The notes under the pieces were generated by a model that saw only the letters and a program-made list of their open reading frames with translations, did no database searches and had not been told where the DNA came from. From Patulibacter medicamentivorans (GTDB lineage Bacteria; Actinomycetota; Thermoleophilia; Solirubrobacterales; Solirubrobacteraceae): a stretch of 64,000 bases of DNA. Positions 19,982 through 28,017 of the stretch are shown piece by piece. The stretch spans positions 18,280-82,279 of the forward strand of contig NZ_AGUD01000003.1 of assembly GCF_000240225.1 (NCBI RefSeq), given 5' to 3'. The stretch's first letter is position 1; each line of letters opens with the position of its first letter. The translations under genes and the position numbers were made by a program.

Positions 19982-21730
19982 ATGCTCAGCTTCCCCTCGT
20001 CGATCGGCCACACGATGATCCGTCGCGGCGTCGTGCCGATCGCGCTCGTGCTGCTGGCGGTCGTGGCCTCGCGCGCGGACGCGGCGGCCGTCTTCTTCCC
20101 GGGCCCAGTCGCGCCGCCGACCCAGGTCGCGCGCGAGATGACGCTGCAGCAGGCGGCGCAGGCGGGGGTGGTGCAGCTGTCCGCCAAGGGCGGCTACAAC
20201 GGCGACGCGGTCAAGGTCGAGGTCAAGGCGAACAAGCGGGTCAAGAAGGTGCCCGTGGTGCTGACGGTGCGCGTCGAGTGGCACGTGCCCGAGCCCCCGC
20301 CCGGCACCGATCCGTCGGTCCGCGAGCTGACCTACAAGCTGATCCGCGAGAAGATGGCCGCGACCGAGGCCGACTTCAACGGCAAGGGCTACAAGACGCG
20401 CACGGGCGACCCGTTCCGGCTCAGGATCGACTACCGCTTCCGGCTGGCGACCGAGCCACCCGCGGTCGGCTACCACCAGGCCGAGCTGCTGAACCCGCGC
20501 AACATCAGGCCGCCGCTGGCGAACCCGGACGGCTTCCGCGCGAGCGCCGGCCGCGGGGTCCCGAACGGCTACGGCGACGTCAAGGAGGTCACCTTCGGCA
20601 GCAACGACTTCCAGCCGTCCGGGATCACCCACGAGTTCCTGCACCTGTCCGGGATCGCCGACCAGTACGAGGACACCTACACCGTCGGCGGCAAGACCTA
20701 CGGGCTGCCCGTGCAGGACCCGACGGAGGCGCAGCTGACGGCGTTTCGCAAGTCCTTCACGCCGCCGTTGAAGAGCGGTGGCAAGCTCGGGGTCCGCAAC
20801 CTCAAGACGGCCGGCAAGTGCGACATCATGGGCAAGGACACCGACGAGCCGTGCCACCGCGTGCGCCAGGCCGACATCGACTGGCTCGCAGGCCAGGCAG
20901 GGGTCCAGGTGACCGCGCTTCCGGGCGACGTGCTGCTCAACAAGGACGAGGGCGGCCAGGACATGGGGGTCGGGTTCACGTCGATCGTGTTCGCCACGCC
21001 GGGCTCGACGACGACCGCCGACGGGCTCACCGTCTACTGCCTCGACCACGACAAGACCTTCCCGCTCGGCATCGGCGAGACGTTCGACGTCGCGCCGGCG
21101 TCGGGCGCGGTTCCCGGGTACGAGAGCGTGGCGAAGCTGCTGGCGCTATCGGGCGAGCTCACGACCGGGCTCGACGAGGTGCCCAACGGCATGCAGACCG
21201 CGATCTGGAACGTCACCGACGGTGCGCCGCTCGCGACCGGCGGCTACGAGGACGAGGCGCGAGCGCTGCTCGCGCGGGCCGGAGTCGCGGAGGACGGCAA
21301 CCCGGGCGGGGTGCCCGATCTCGCCGACGCGAACGGGTCGTCGCCGACGACGGTCGCCGTCGGCGTCGACGGAGCGGTGCTCCCGCAGGCGGAGTCCGAG
21401 CCGATCACCGCCGCGCCGTCGCCGATCCGGGTCACCAGGACCGTGCTCTACCCGAGCCGGGTCCGCGCGCGCCGGCGAGCGCGAGCCCAGCTGCTCGTGG
21501 TCGCCGCCGGCGGGGTCCGCTCGATGAAGCTCGGGCTGGAGCGCAAGCGCGGGCGCCGCTGGAAGGCGGTCCGGTCTCTCGGGACCAAGCGCTTCGACGG
21601 CGCGGCGGGCAGTCAGGCCGCCAACCTCTCGCTCGGCCGGCTCAGCCGCGGCCACTACCGGATCGCGGCCCGGCTGACGACGGCGACCGGCGCGACGGCG
21701 ACGACGAGGGCTGCCCTCGACGTCCGCTGA
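19982..21730 (+). CDS. Secreted HExxH zinc metalloprotease-like protein
   Basis: A 582-aa protein with an N-terminal signal segment (RRGVVPIALVLLAVVASRADAAA) and the motif HEFLHLSGIADQY, a HExxHxxGxxD metzincin-like zinc site, at about residue 218. A C-terminal segment of about 100 residues is basic and beta-rich, like the wall-associated repeats of this group's secreted proteins. The start at 19982 follows an AAGGA ribosome site. It is monocistronic. Substrate and exact peptidase family are not identified. Confidence 0.75.
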   Translation: MLSFPSSIGHTMIRRGVVPIALVLLAVVASRADAAAVFFPGPVAPPTQVAREMTLQQAAQAGVVQLSAKGGYNGDAVKVEVKANKRVKKVPVVLTVRVEWHVPEPPPGTDPSVRELTYKLIREKMAATEADFNGKGYKTRTGDPFRLRIDYRFRLATEPPAVGYHQAELLNPRNIRPPLANPDGFRASAGRGVPNGYGDVKEVTFGSNDFQPSGITHEFLHLSGIADQYEDTYTVGGKTYGLPVQDPTEAQLTAFRKSFTPPLKSGGKLGVRNLKTAGKCDIMGKDTDEPCHRVRQADIDWLAGQAGVQVTALPGDVLLNKDEGGQDMGVGFTSIVFATPGSTTTADGLTVYCLDHDKTFPLGIGETFDVAPASGAVPGYESVAKLLALSGELTTGLDEVPNGMQTAIWNVTDGAPLATGGYEDEARALLARAGVAEDGNPGGVPDLADANGSSPTTVAVGVDGAVLPQAESEPITAAPSPIRVTRTVLYPSRVRARRRARAQLLVVAAGGVRSMKLGLERKRGRRWKAVRSLGTKRFDGAAGSQAANLSLGRLSRGHYRIAARLTTATGATATTRAALDVR

Positions 21731-21817
21731 CGCGTTGCCGACCTCGACCTGGTCGGGGAGCGTCGATTGCCACGGAACCGCGACCGCCGTTCTCGCAGGC
21801 CGGGGACGGCTCGTGGC

Positions 21818-22996
21818 TCACTCGATCGCGAGTGGCCACCGCCCCAGGTCGCGGTCGTCCGGGGTGCCGGTGCGGGCGAAGGCCGCCCAGGCGCGGCGTG
21901 TCGCCTTCCCGAGCTCCTCGACCTCGCTCCACGGCACGTCACCGAGCATCGGCGCGGCCCGCCAGCTGCGCTCGTCGCCGAGCAGCAGCGGCAACTCGAC
22001 GCAGTGCGTAGCGCCGAACGGCGAGCCGGCAGGCCGCCAGTCGACCCGGTAGGAGAGCACCCGCGATCCGGCCGCCGCCAGCTGTGCGCGAAACCGCGCG
22101 GACGGCTCGCCGAACAGGGCCTCCGTCAGCTCTGCCGCGGCAGCGAGCGGGATCCCGAACGCCGTGGCCTCGTCGGTCGTGCATCCGCACAGCACGTCCC
22201 GGCCATCGGCACCCGCGACCAACGCCCGGTCGATGTCGGCGGCCACCGGATGCACGCCCGCGATCGGCGCGAAGGGGACGTCCAGCGGTGATCTGCTGCG
22301 GCGCGCGGCTGCCGCGCGTGCCGTCGCCTCGAGAAGCCCGGCGGGCGTTGCGCCGCGAGGATCGGCGCCCAGGTGCCGGGCCACCGCCTGGCCGAACGCG
22401 GCCGCCTGATCGGGGGTGTGGCGGGCGCCCACCGGCGCGCTCTGCACGATCGCGCGGTGGAAGAGCCCCCGCGTCTGCGCCATCCCCAGCAAGAGCGCGA
22501 CCGAGAGGCCGCCGGCCGACTGGCCGAAGACCGTCACGTTCTCCGGGTCCCCGCCGTACGCGGCGATGTGCCTGCGCACCCAGCGCAGCGCCTCGAGCTG
22601 GTCGAGCAGCCCCAGGTTGCCCTCGCTCACGCCGTCGAGCCGCAGGAACCCGAAGACGCCGAGGCGGTAGTTGACGCTGACCACCACGACGTCCTGCTCG
22701 GTGGTGAGCCGGCCGCCGTCGTACCAGGCCTGCAATCCGCCGCCGGTGAGGAAAGCGCCGCCGTGCAGCCACACCATGACCGGGCGCCGGTGGTCGTCGC
22801 ACGCTGGCGTGGTGATCGACAGGTTGAGGCAGTCGTCGTCCTGCGGAAGTCGCGGATCGGGCGATCCCATGACCGATTCCAAGCGCGAGGGCGCCTGGGG
22901 GCAGATGGCCCCGGTCGAGGAGCGGTCGTCTGCGACGGGCCGCGGCGCCCCGAATCGGTCGGCGGTGGCGTACCGGATCGGTCCGCTGCGTCTCAT
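21818..22996 (-). CDS. Type B carboxylesterase/lipase
   Basis: A 392-aa carboxylesterase. It has CLNLSITTPACDDHRRPVMVWLHGGAFLTGGG near the N-terminus, the nucleophile elbow GQSAGG preceded by GGDPENVTVF, and the type B landmark EALRWVRRHIAAYGGDP. It is shorter than typical members (about 480-500 aa), losing some of the lid and C-terminal region. Its ATG overlaps the stop of a possible small upstream gene. Substrate unknown. Confidence 0.88.
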   Translation of the reverse strand: MRRSGPIRYATADRFGAPRPVADDRSSTGAICPQAPSRLESVMGSPDPRLPQDDDCLNLSITTPACDDHRRPVMVWLHGGAFLTGGGLQAWYDGGRLTTEQDVVVVSVNYRLGVFGFLRLDGVSEGNLGLLDQLEALRWVRRHIAAYGGDPENVTVFGQSAGGLSVALLLGMAQTRGLFHRAIVQSAPVGARHTPDQAAAFGQAVARHLGADPRGATPAGLLEATARAAAARRSRSPLDVPFAPIAGVHPVAADIDRALVAGADGRDVLCGCTTDEATAFGIPLAAAAELTEALFGEPSARFRAQLAAAGSRVLSYRVDWRPAGSPFGATHCVELPLLLGDERSWRAAPMLGDVPWSEVEELGKATRRAWAAFARTGTPDDRDLGRWPLAIE

Positions 22997-23280
22997 GCGC
23001 CCATGCTCCTCCCGCGTTGTCGGGAGCGCGTCGCGATGGCGTCGAGCACGCGTTCGGCGCGTCGGTTCTGGCGTGCCGGGCCGTCAGCTCGGAGGGCCAA
23101 GCGCCACGCGGTCCTGGGCGCGCCGGCCAGCAGCCGCAGCGCCGCGCGCGGGTTGGTCGGCGGCTGGACGTTGCGGTGGGTGTAGAGCAGGTGACGCTCG
23201 ACGCGGCCCCGAGCGCCGAAGCGCCACCGTCGCCATCCGGTGTCGATCGTCGACGCGACGCAGCGCCCGACGGCTCGGGC
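22993..23280 (-). CDS. Possible small basic protein, start unclear
   Basis: An open frame of about 95 codons fills the gap between the saccharopine-reductase-like gene (stop at 23280) and the carboxylesterase, ending RSMGA with an ATGA overlap on the carboxylesterase start. Such coupling argues that it is translated. No ATG, GTG or TTG is present in frame, so the start is unresolved. The peptide is Arg-rich (RRWRFGARGRVERHLLYTHR) and matches no family I recognise. Confidence 0.3.
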   Translation of the reverse strand, partial: ARAVGRCVASTIDTGWRRWRFGARGRVERHLLYTHRNVQPPTNPRAALRLLAGAPRTAWRLALRADGPARQNRRAERVLDAIATRSRQRGRSMGA

Positions 23281-24440
23281 TAGGCGCTCGATCCCGTGCC
23301 GGTGTCTCGTGCGGTGGGCGTGGTGCTCGTCGGGCCGGTCACCGCGTACGTGATGCCGTGCTCGCTGAGCGCGTCGAGGAACGTCGTCGGGTCGACGACC
23401 TCGGCGGCGGCGAGCGGGCCGGCGGCGGCGAAGTCGTCCTGCGTCGTTCGCGCGGCGATGCCGGCGGCGATCGGGGCGGAGCAGTCGAAGATCCCCGTAC
23501 CCGACACGTGCGCCGAGCGGCGCGTGCCCGCGGTGCCCAGCTCGACGAGGATGTCGAAGCTCGTCGGATCGTCGCCGCTGCGCGCGGTCGATCCCCGCAG
23601 CATGCGGGTCGCCAACCTTCGGACGGGACGACGCATCGGTGAGCGCTCCGTGACGGACGCCAATCGCGCGAGCAGGGGGACCGCCGGTCCGAGCGGGGGC
23701 GGGACCATGGTCGCGGTCGTCATCGAGGTCGTGAGCCGCTGGACGTCGACGTGACGCGGGATCGTCAGGATCTCCGGTGCGGGATAGGTCGCGACCCGCT
23801 CGTCGCCCTGGGGGAAGCGCACGCTCCTGGTGGTCGGGGCGCGGCGCGTCACGAAGCCTGCGTCGTACTGGAGCATGGGCCGTCCGAGTCCTTCGAGCCA
23901 GTTGTCCAGGGAGACGCCGGAGGGTTGCCACCCGGTGATGCGGTAGCTGATGTCGACCGTCTCCAGCGTCCCGTGACCGCGGGCGGCCAGCGACACGATC
24001 AGGTCAGCGAGCGTGGCGTAGAACGCGCTGGCGGGAAGCAGCGCCGTTCCGCGGGCGGCCGCCTCGTCGCCGAGCTCGTCGAAGAGGCGGGCGATCGCCG
24101 CCTGATCGCTGCTGATGTCGACGTAGTGGCAGCCGCTCGCGACGGCGGCGCGCGCAACGGGGTTCTCCGGTCGGGCGAAGGCGACGGCCGCGTTGACGAC
24201 CGTGCGCACCCGCGTGCAGACGGCCTCGAGCCGCTCGCGATCGTCGAGGTCGACGATCGCGATCTCGACGTCTCCATCGAGGTCGCGGGCGAGGTTTTCG
24301 AGCGCGCCGCGCGTGCGGCCCGCGATGACGACGTCATGTCCGTCGTGCACGAGCTTGCGGGCGATCCGCTCACCGGTATAGCCGGTCGCGCCGTAGACGG
24401 CGATCGCCGGACGTCGGGCGGGGCAGGGGGAGTGGGTCAT
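23280..24440 (-). CDS. Saccharopine-dehydrogenase-like NAD(P)-binding protein
   Basis: A 386-aa protein with an N-terminal Rossmann motif AIAVYGATGYTGERIARKLV and the family features GCHYVDISSDQ and ASAFYATLADLIV. It belongs to the trans-acting enoyl-reductase/saccharopine reductase-like group. It is coupled by ATGA to the SnoaL gene upstream and faces the HxlR regulator. True saccharopine dehydrogenase activity is unlikely given the context; the substrate is unknown. Confidence 0.82.
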   Translation of the reverse strand: MTHSPCPARRPAIAVYGATGYTGERIARKLVHDGHDVVIAGRTRGALENLARDLDGDVEIAIVDLDDRERLEAVCTRVRTVVNAAVAFARPENPVARAAVASGCHYVDISSDQAAIARLFDELGDEAAARGTALLPASAFYATLADLIVSLAARGHGTLETVDISYRITGWQPSGVSLDNWLEGLGRPMLQYDAGFVTRRAPTTRSVRFPQGDERVATYPAPEILTIPRHVDVQRLTTSMTTATMVPPPLGPAVPLLARLASVTERSPMRRPVRRLATRMLRGSTARSGDDPTSFDILVELGTAGTRRSAHVSGTGIFDCSAPIAAGIAARTTQDDFAAAGPLAAAEVVDPTTFLDALSEHGITYAVTGPTSTTPTARDTGTGSSA

Positions 24441-24913
24441 GCGTGGCTCCGGCGCGCGTGCTTGAGCGCGACGACCGCGGTGCGCGGCGCGAACAGGAGG
24501 ATCCGAAGCCGCGCCAGCGTCGACGTCGCCGGCCGTACGTCGAGATAGCCGTACGTCTGCTGTCGGGCGACCCGGCCGTCCTGGAAGCCCCAGATCTCGG
24601 TCCCGAACTGACGCTCGTCGCCGTCGAAGCCGCCGCGCCAGCTCAACACGATCGTGCTGGCGTCCGCGCACTCGACCCGCTTTCGGACTCGTAGCCCTCG
24701 CTCGCGCCAGATTCGCGCGTTCGCGATGACCATTCGTCGGATCTCCGCTGCGCCTTCGTGGAGCTCGCGGGCACCGTCGATGATCGACTCCACGACCGCG
24801 TCCTCGCGGTACAGCGCGAGCCAGGCATCGACCAGGACCTCGTTGGTGATGCGCTCGACCAGCGCCGCGAAGGCGTCCGGATCGGCAGGCGCGGTCGCAC
24901 GAGTATCATTCAT
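24437..24913 (-). CDS. SnoaL-like (NTF2-fold) protein
   Basis: A 158-aa protein with the NTF2/SnoaL pattern: DAWLALYREDAVVESI, ARELHEGAAEIRRMV and FGTEIWGFQDGRVARQQTYGYLDV. Such small barrels act as isomerases or hydrolases, or simply bind ligand. It is the first gene of the operon with the saccharopine-reductase-like gene and is divergent from an HxlR regulator, which probably controls it. Confidence 0.82.
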   Translation of the reverse strand: MNDTRATAPADPDAFAALVERITNEVLVDAWLALYREDAVVESIIDGARELHEGAAEIRRMVIANARIWRERGLRVRKRVECADASTIVLSWRGGFDGDERQFGTEIWGFQDGRVARQQTYGYLDVRPATSTLARLRILLFAPRTAVVALKHARRSHA

Positions 24914-24952
24914 GAATCGCACCCTAGCACTATAGAATTCTGAACTAAGCCC

Positions 24953-25597
24953 ATGAAGCGTCGCGTCTACAACCAGTACTGCGGGCTCGCTGCAGCTCTC
25001 GACCTGCTCGGCGAGCGCTGGACGTTGCTGATCATCCGCAACCTGCTCCACGGCCCGAAGCGGTTCACCGACCTCGAGAAGGGGCTTCCCGGCATCGGCG
25101 GGAACCTGCTGACCCAACGACTCCGACACCTGGGATCCGCGGGGCTGGTCGAGCGCGTCACGCTCGCGCCGCCCGCGGCGTCGGTGGTGTACCAGCTCAC
25201 CGCGGACGGTCGGGGCCTGCACCAACCGCTGATCGAGCTGACGCGCTGGGGGCTCGGCCGGCAGCCGCCGATCGACAACGCGACGACGATCGACGCGACC
25301 TGGATCATGTTGGGGCTCGAAGCGCGCTTCGAGCCGGAAGGCAGCGCCGACCTCGGCGGCGTCTACGAGCTGCGGATCGACGACGCGGCGCACCGACTGG
25401 AGGTCCGCGACGAGACTCTGACCATCCGCGCCGGCCACGCCGACGACCCGTTGGCGACAGTTGCGACGAGCGCGTCGACGATCGCGGCGCTCAACGAAGG
25501 CCGCGACACGCTGCACGATGCCGTCGCCGCGCAGCGCCTCGTCGTCAGCGGCGATGTCGAGCGCGCCGTACGGCTGGCTCGCGCGTTCGGCCTCTGA
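24953..25597 (+). CDS. HxlR-family regulator with SCP2-like C-terminal domain
   Basis: A 214-aa protein. Residues about 8-100 are an HxlR winged helix (GERWTLLIIRNLLHGPKRFTDLEKGLPGIGGNLLTQRL); the rest looks like a sterol-carrier-type ligand domain (LRIDDAAHRLEVRDETLTI...LNEGRDTLHDAVAAQRLVVSGD). The short divergent region before it is AT-rich and holds a small palindrome (AGAATTCT), a likely operator. It ends about 100 bp before the integrated element, which separates it from the convergent MerR gene. Confidence 0.88.
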   Translation: MKRRVYNQYCGLAAALDLLGERWTLLIIRNLLHGPKRFTDLEKGLPGIGGNLLTQRLRHLGSAGLVERVTLAPPAASVVYQLTADGRGLHQPLIELTRWGLGRQPPIDNATTIDATWIMLGLEARFEPEGSADLGGVYELRIDDAAHRLEVRDETLTIRAGHADDPLATVATSASTIAALNEGRDTLHDAVAAQRLVVSGDVERAVRLARAFGL

Positions 25598-25613
25598 CGA
25601 AGAGACTCGATCA

Positions 25614-25634
25614 CGCAAGCCGGGGCTGCTTGCG
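25614..25634 (+). terminator. Hairpin after the HxlR gene
   Basis: CGCAAGC and GCTTGCG form a perfect 7-bp stem around a 7-nt loop, 17 nt after the HxlR stop. A second weaker stem (GACAAC/GTTGTC) follows. No U-tract is present, as is usual at this GC content. Confidence 0.5.
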
Positions 25635-25701
25635 ACAACTCCTCGGGTGGCGTTGTCCGCCCGCAGGCACGAGCGCCGGGAGCAGGGCCGATCTCGTAGC
25701 G

Positions 25702-25729
25702 AGTTTCCATAAGATCGATTATCGAGCGC
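25702..25729 (-). other. dif-like XerC/XerD site at the prophage boundary
   Basis: Read on the minus strand, an 11-bp arm GCGCTCGATAA, a 6-bp centre TCGATC and an 11-bp arm TTATGGAAACT give a dif layout. The second arm matches 8 of 11 positions of the classical XerD arm TTATGTTAAAT, and the first ends in ATAA as XerC arms do. The XerC-like arm and centre are inside the repeated att sequence, whereas the XerD-like arm is present only in this copy, so the complete site is at the left junction. Assignment by eye; the host dif is not independently known. Confidence 0.6.
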
Positions 25730-25733
25730 AGAA
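25712..25733 (+). repeat. Left attachment repeat (att core)
   Basis: The 22-bp core begins AGATCGATTATC and ends GAGCGCAGAA. It is identical to 33328-33349, and the flanking bases differ at both ends (A/C before, C/T after). The outer flank of this copy supplies the second half of the dif-like site. Confidence 0.9.
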
Positions 25734-25744
25734 CCGAAAGTGCC

Positions 25745-25797
25745 GATCCCAACAGGGGATCCGCGCCCAAGCGATAATTCCTACCGCGCAGTAGGAA
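25745..25797 (-). terminator. Twin hairpins at the 3' end of the phage transcript
   Basis: TTCCTAC and GTAGGAA (25778-25784, 25791-25797) form a perfect 7-bp stem over the stop codon of the last phage gene. GATCCC and GGGATC (25745-25750, 25756-25761) form a second. Together they lie between the last gene and the att core and probably end the phage transcript. Alternatively they are part of the single-stranded attP structure. Confidence 0.5.
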
Positions 25798-25993
25798 GCC
25801 GTCGGCGCCGAGCCGCCGACGCTGCCCGATCGGCCGGCTCGCAGTCCGGGCAGACGTGGCGGCCAGCGACCGCCGGAGCGCCCCAGCCAGCCGGCAATGA
25901 CGGACGAATGTTCGACCGCGACGGGAAGATCTGCTCGCAGTAGTCGCACCGCACGCGCGGGTGCTCGCCCGGCCTCGTGTCGAGCCACGTCAT
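25781..25993 (-). CDS. Small zinc-ribbon protein of the prophage
   Basis: A 70-aa protein (MTWLDTRPGEHPRVRCDYCEQIF) with two CxxC pairs, CDYC and CPDC, 32 residues apart, a four-cysteine zinc-binding layout. It is the last gene of the phage transcript. No family is recognised. Two other small genes of the element also carry CxxC pairs, so zinc knuckles recur in it. Confidence 0.6.
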   Translation of the reverse strand: MTWLDTRPGEHPRVRCDYCEQIFPSRSNIRPSLPAGWGAPAVAGRHVCPDCEPADRAASAARRRRLPTAR

Positions 25994-26008
25994 AATGCTG
26001 AGCCTAGC

Positions 26009-26215
26009 TCACGATTCGGTCAGCGCCAGAGCGAACGCCCGGAGCGCCCGAACTTCCATGTAGCTCACCTGCCGGTCTACGTCCGGGGCGAGCCATTCGC
26101 CGGCGAACCGCATCATCACCAGGTCCAGCGCATCCGGATCGCCCCGACGCGCAGCCTGCAAGGCCTCCGCGGCGTAAGCCGCCGGGCTCTGTCCGCTCTC
26201 GGCGTCTGCTGCCAT
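26009..26215 (-). CDS. Small helical protein of the prophage, unknown function
   Basis: A 68-aa protein starting MAADAESGQSPAAYAAEAL. The ATG at 26215 is preferred; the 38-residue upstream extension is Arg-rich and overlaps the preceding gene. The sequence is mostly helical and acidic, with no recognisable motif. It lies 15 bp from the next gene in the same direction. Confidence 0.55.
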   Translation of the reverse strand: MAADAESGQSPAAYAAEALQAARRGDPDALDLVMMRFAGEWLAPDVDRQVSYMEVRALRAFALALTES

Positions 26216-26253
26216 GGCAGCACGATCCCGGCCAACGCGCGGAATCGACAGCG

Positions 26254-26583
26254 CTACGGACGATCGACCGACCCGAACAGGTTCAACTGCGGCCCGGCGT
26301 CGTCCAGGTCGACCGCACAGCGCCAGCATCGCCCTCGGCCAGCAGCAGCGTGCCGGGCCGCCCGAGCGGCCGTATAGCCATTACGCGTCCACGTCACGAC
26401 GACGGCTAGCCGCTCGCCGCACTCCGGGCACGCGAAGACAACCAGGTGACGGCCCCAGCGCGGCGACCATTCGAACCGCCAGCGGCGCGTCCACGCCGGT
26501 AGCCCGCGATCGGACCGCACGTCCCGGAGGTTCCACGGCGGCGCAGTGACCGCTACGCCGTCGTCGGGTCTGGTTCGGTGCAT
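26254..26583 (-). CDS. Zinc-finger protein of the prophage
   Basis: A 109-aa protein starting MHRTRPDDGVAVTAPPWNLR. Two CxxC pairs, FACPECGERL and GRCWRCAVDL, separated by about 30 residues, suggest a zinc ribbon. It begins 46 bp after the initiator gene on the same strand. Its role is unknown; a nucleic-acid-binding accessory to replication is possible. Confidence 0.6.
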   Translation of the reverse strand: MHRTRPDDGVAVTAPPWNLRDVRSDRGLPAWTRRWRFEWSPRWGRHLVVFACPECGERLAVVVTWTRNGYTAARAARHAAAGRGRCWRCAVDLDDAGPQLNLFGSVDRP

Positions 26584-26629
26584 ATCGAACGATTCGCACA
26601 CGGCGATGACCACAGACGCGAGCCTGGAC

Positions 26630-27691
26630 CTACGTCGTACGCACGACGTGGTCGACGCCCATGCGCTCCAGCGCCGTCCGGAGGTCCCGATACCGCGCGA
26701 CCGGCGCCGTCGTGGCCGACCAGCCGGCGCCCTCCGTGATCGCCTGACCGTCGGGCGCAATCCCGACGTCGACGCCCTCGGCGTACTCGGCCACGACGTA
26801 CCACCGGCTCCCGATCTTGATCCGCTTCACGAGCCGGGGCCGGTCCCACTCGCGCGCCCGCTTGGCCTCATCGAGCGCCGTCCGCCACTCGCTGGCCCAC
26901 ACCTCCTCGGGCAAGTCCGGCGCGTCGGCCATGACCTCCGGATCGACCAGCGCTCGCGCTGCCCTCCGCACGCGCTTGTCCTGCTCCAGCTGACGGACCT
27001 CGCGCCGCAGTTCAACCAGGCGGCCACCGAAGTAGCCCTTCGACGGCCGCAGCCGCTTGAAGCCCTTCGCCAAGTCAGCCGGCGGAGCCTGCGACGGCTT
27101 GTTGTGATGGTGCGTGAGGTACTTAGCTGCCGCCCACGGCGACCCGATCTCGGCCACCTCGACCCGGTGCGCCCCCGTCCGCTCCGACCAGACACCCCGA
27201 ACGACGTCCTCCAACGTCATCACCGTCCCCCAGCGCCCCGTCGGACGCGCCACCAGGTCCTCGGCATAGACGCCCTTGAGCAGCAAATGCAGGTGCACCC
27301 TCCGCAAGCCGCCGCTCTTCCGCGCCCGACCGCTCGTCCACTCGACGAAGGCCAGGTACTCGCAGTCCGGACAGCGATGACGGATCGCCTTCACGACCTG
27401 CTCGACACCGCGACGAAGCTGCTGCGCCGTGGTCGCCGGGTCGACCGTCGTCAGCGTCATGACCGTCCGCGGGTAGCCACCCCGCTCGGCGTCAAGATAG
27501 ACGCACTGCGCCGTTTCGATCGCATAGAGGAACGCGCACCAGGCGCAGCGGTTGCTGCTGCCGCACCTAGCGCCGACGAACCGACCGTCCGGCGACAGCC
27601 AGCCCATCGACTTCGACCGCCGCACGCAGTCCCGCGCCGGCCCATCATGGTCGACCCCGAACGGATCGTCCGGGTCACACCAGTCAGCCAC
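26630..27691 (-). CDS. HUH rolling-circle replication initiator (pII-like)
   Basis: A 353-aa protein. The HUH metal motif is RRVHLHLLLKG (His133 and His135) and the catalytic tyrosine motif is KYLTHHHNK, with Tyr191, the order expected of a rolling-circle nickase. An N-terminal zinc cluster, RCGSSNRCAWC (about 43-52), and CPDC (107-110) are typical of Gram-positive plasmid and phage initiators. It would nick the double-stranded replicative form to start single-strand synthesis. The GTG at 27691 overlaps the stop of the preceding gene (GTGGCTGA); the longer upstream frame is rejected because it lies over that gene. Repeated hairpins sit directly at its start. Confidence 0.85.
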   Translation of the reverse strand: MADWCDPDDPFGVDHDGPARDCVRRSKSMGWLSPDGRFVGARCGSSNRCAWCAFLYAIETAQCVYLDAERGGYPRTVMTLTTVDPATTAQQLRRGVEQVVKAIRHRCPDCEYLAFVEWTSGRARKSGGLRRVHLHLLLKGVYAEDLVARPTGRWGTVMTLEDVVRGVWSERTGAHRVEVAEIGSPWAAAKYLTHHHNKPSQAPPADLAKGFKRLRPSKGYFGGRLVELRREVRQLEQDKRVRRAARALVDPEVMADAPDLPEEVWASEWRTALDEAKRAREWDRPRLVKRIKIGSRWYVVAEYAEGVDVGIAPDGQAITEGAGWSATTAPVARYRDLRTALERMGVDHVVRTT

Positions 27692-27998
27692 GGTCCGTAA
27701 CGCGCTCGAGGACGTTACGGATAGCACTAGCCAGCGGGCTCCACGGCCGGTCATCCGTAACGCCGGCGATCGCGTTACGGATAGCTGCAGCGTCCTCGGG
27801 CTCGACGACACCTCGACCACCACAGCACGGGCACCGGCGCGCCTCCTCGGCTGCCCGCCGCCGGGCCCAGAGCCGCGCGCGGTAGGCGGCTTGCCGGCAC
27901 CGCCCCGAGCAGTACCGAGCGTCCCAGCGGCCCTCAAGGATCGGCCGCGCGCACTGCTCGCACATCCGGGCCGTCTTTGGCGCGTTGCCGTTCGTCAC
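27684..27998 (-). CDS. Small zinc-finger protein upstream of the initiator
   Basis: A 104-aa protein starting at GTG, 19 bp after the Zot stop, with a purine-rich ribosome site (GAGGGAAAGG). It has two cysteine clusters: CEQCARPI...YCSGRCRQAAYRARL, a treble-clef-like finger, and RRCPCCGGRG. The C-terminus repeats AIRN....VTD because the DNA there carries two palindromes. It is coupled to the initiator gene and is probably a DNA-binding accessory or repressor. Confidence 0.65.
   Translation of the reverse strand: MTNGNAPKTARMCEQCARPILEGRWDARYCSGRCRQAAYRARLWARRRAAEEARRCPCCGGRGVVEPEDAAAIRNAIAGVTDDRPWSPLASAIRNVLERVTDRG
27695..27780 (-). repeat. Two matched palindromes at the initiator gene start
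   Basis: The inverted repeat CCGTAACG-N10-CGTTACGG occurs twice, at 27695-27720 and 27755-27780, exactly 60 bp apart and each followed by ATAGC. They lie in the 3' end of the small zinc gene, where they encode a repeated AIRN....VTD peptide. Regular spacing next to the rolling-circle initiator suggests either binding sites for that protein (origin or autoregulation) or paired hairpins in the single-stranded genome. Confidence 0.65.
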
Positions 27999-28017
27999 CC
28001 TCGGACCTTTCCCTCTA

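Noticed and set aside
25598..25711. tRNA gene as the integration target
   Set aside because: No cloverleaf, anticodon arm or T-loop sequence could be found on either side of the att repeats; a dif-like site explains the boundary.
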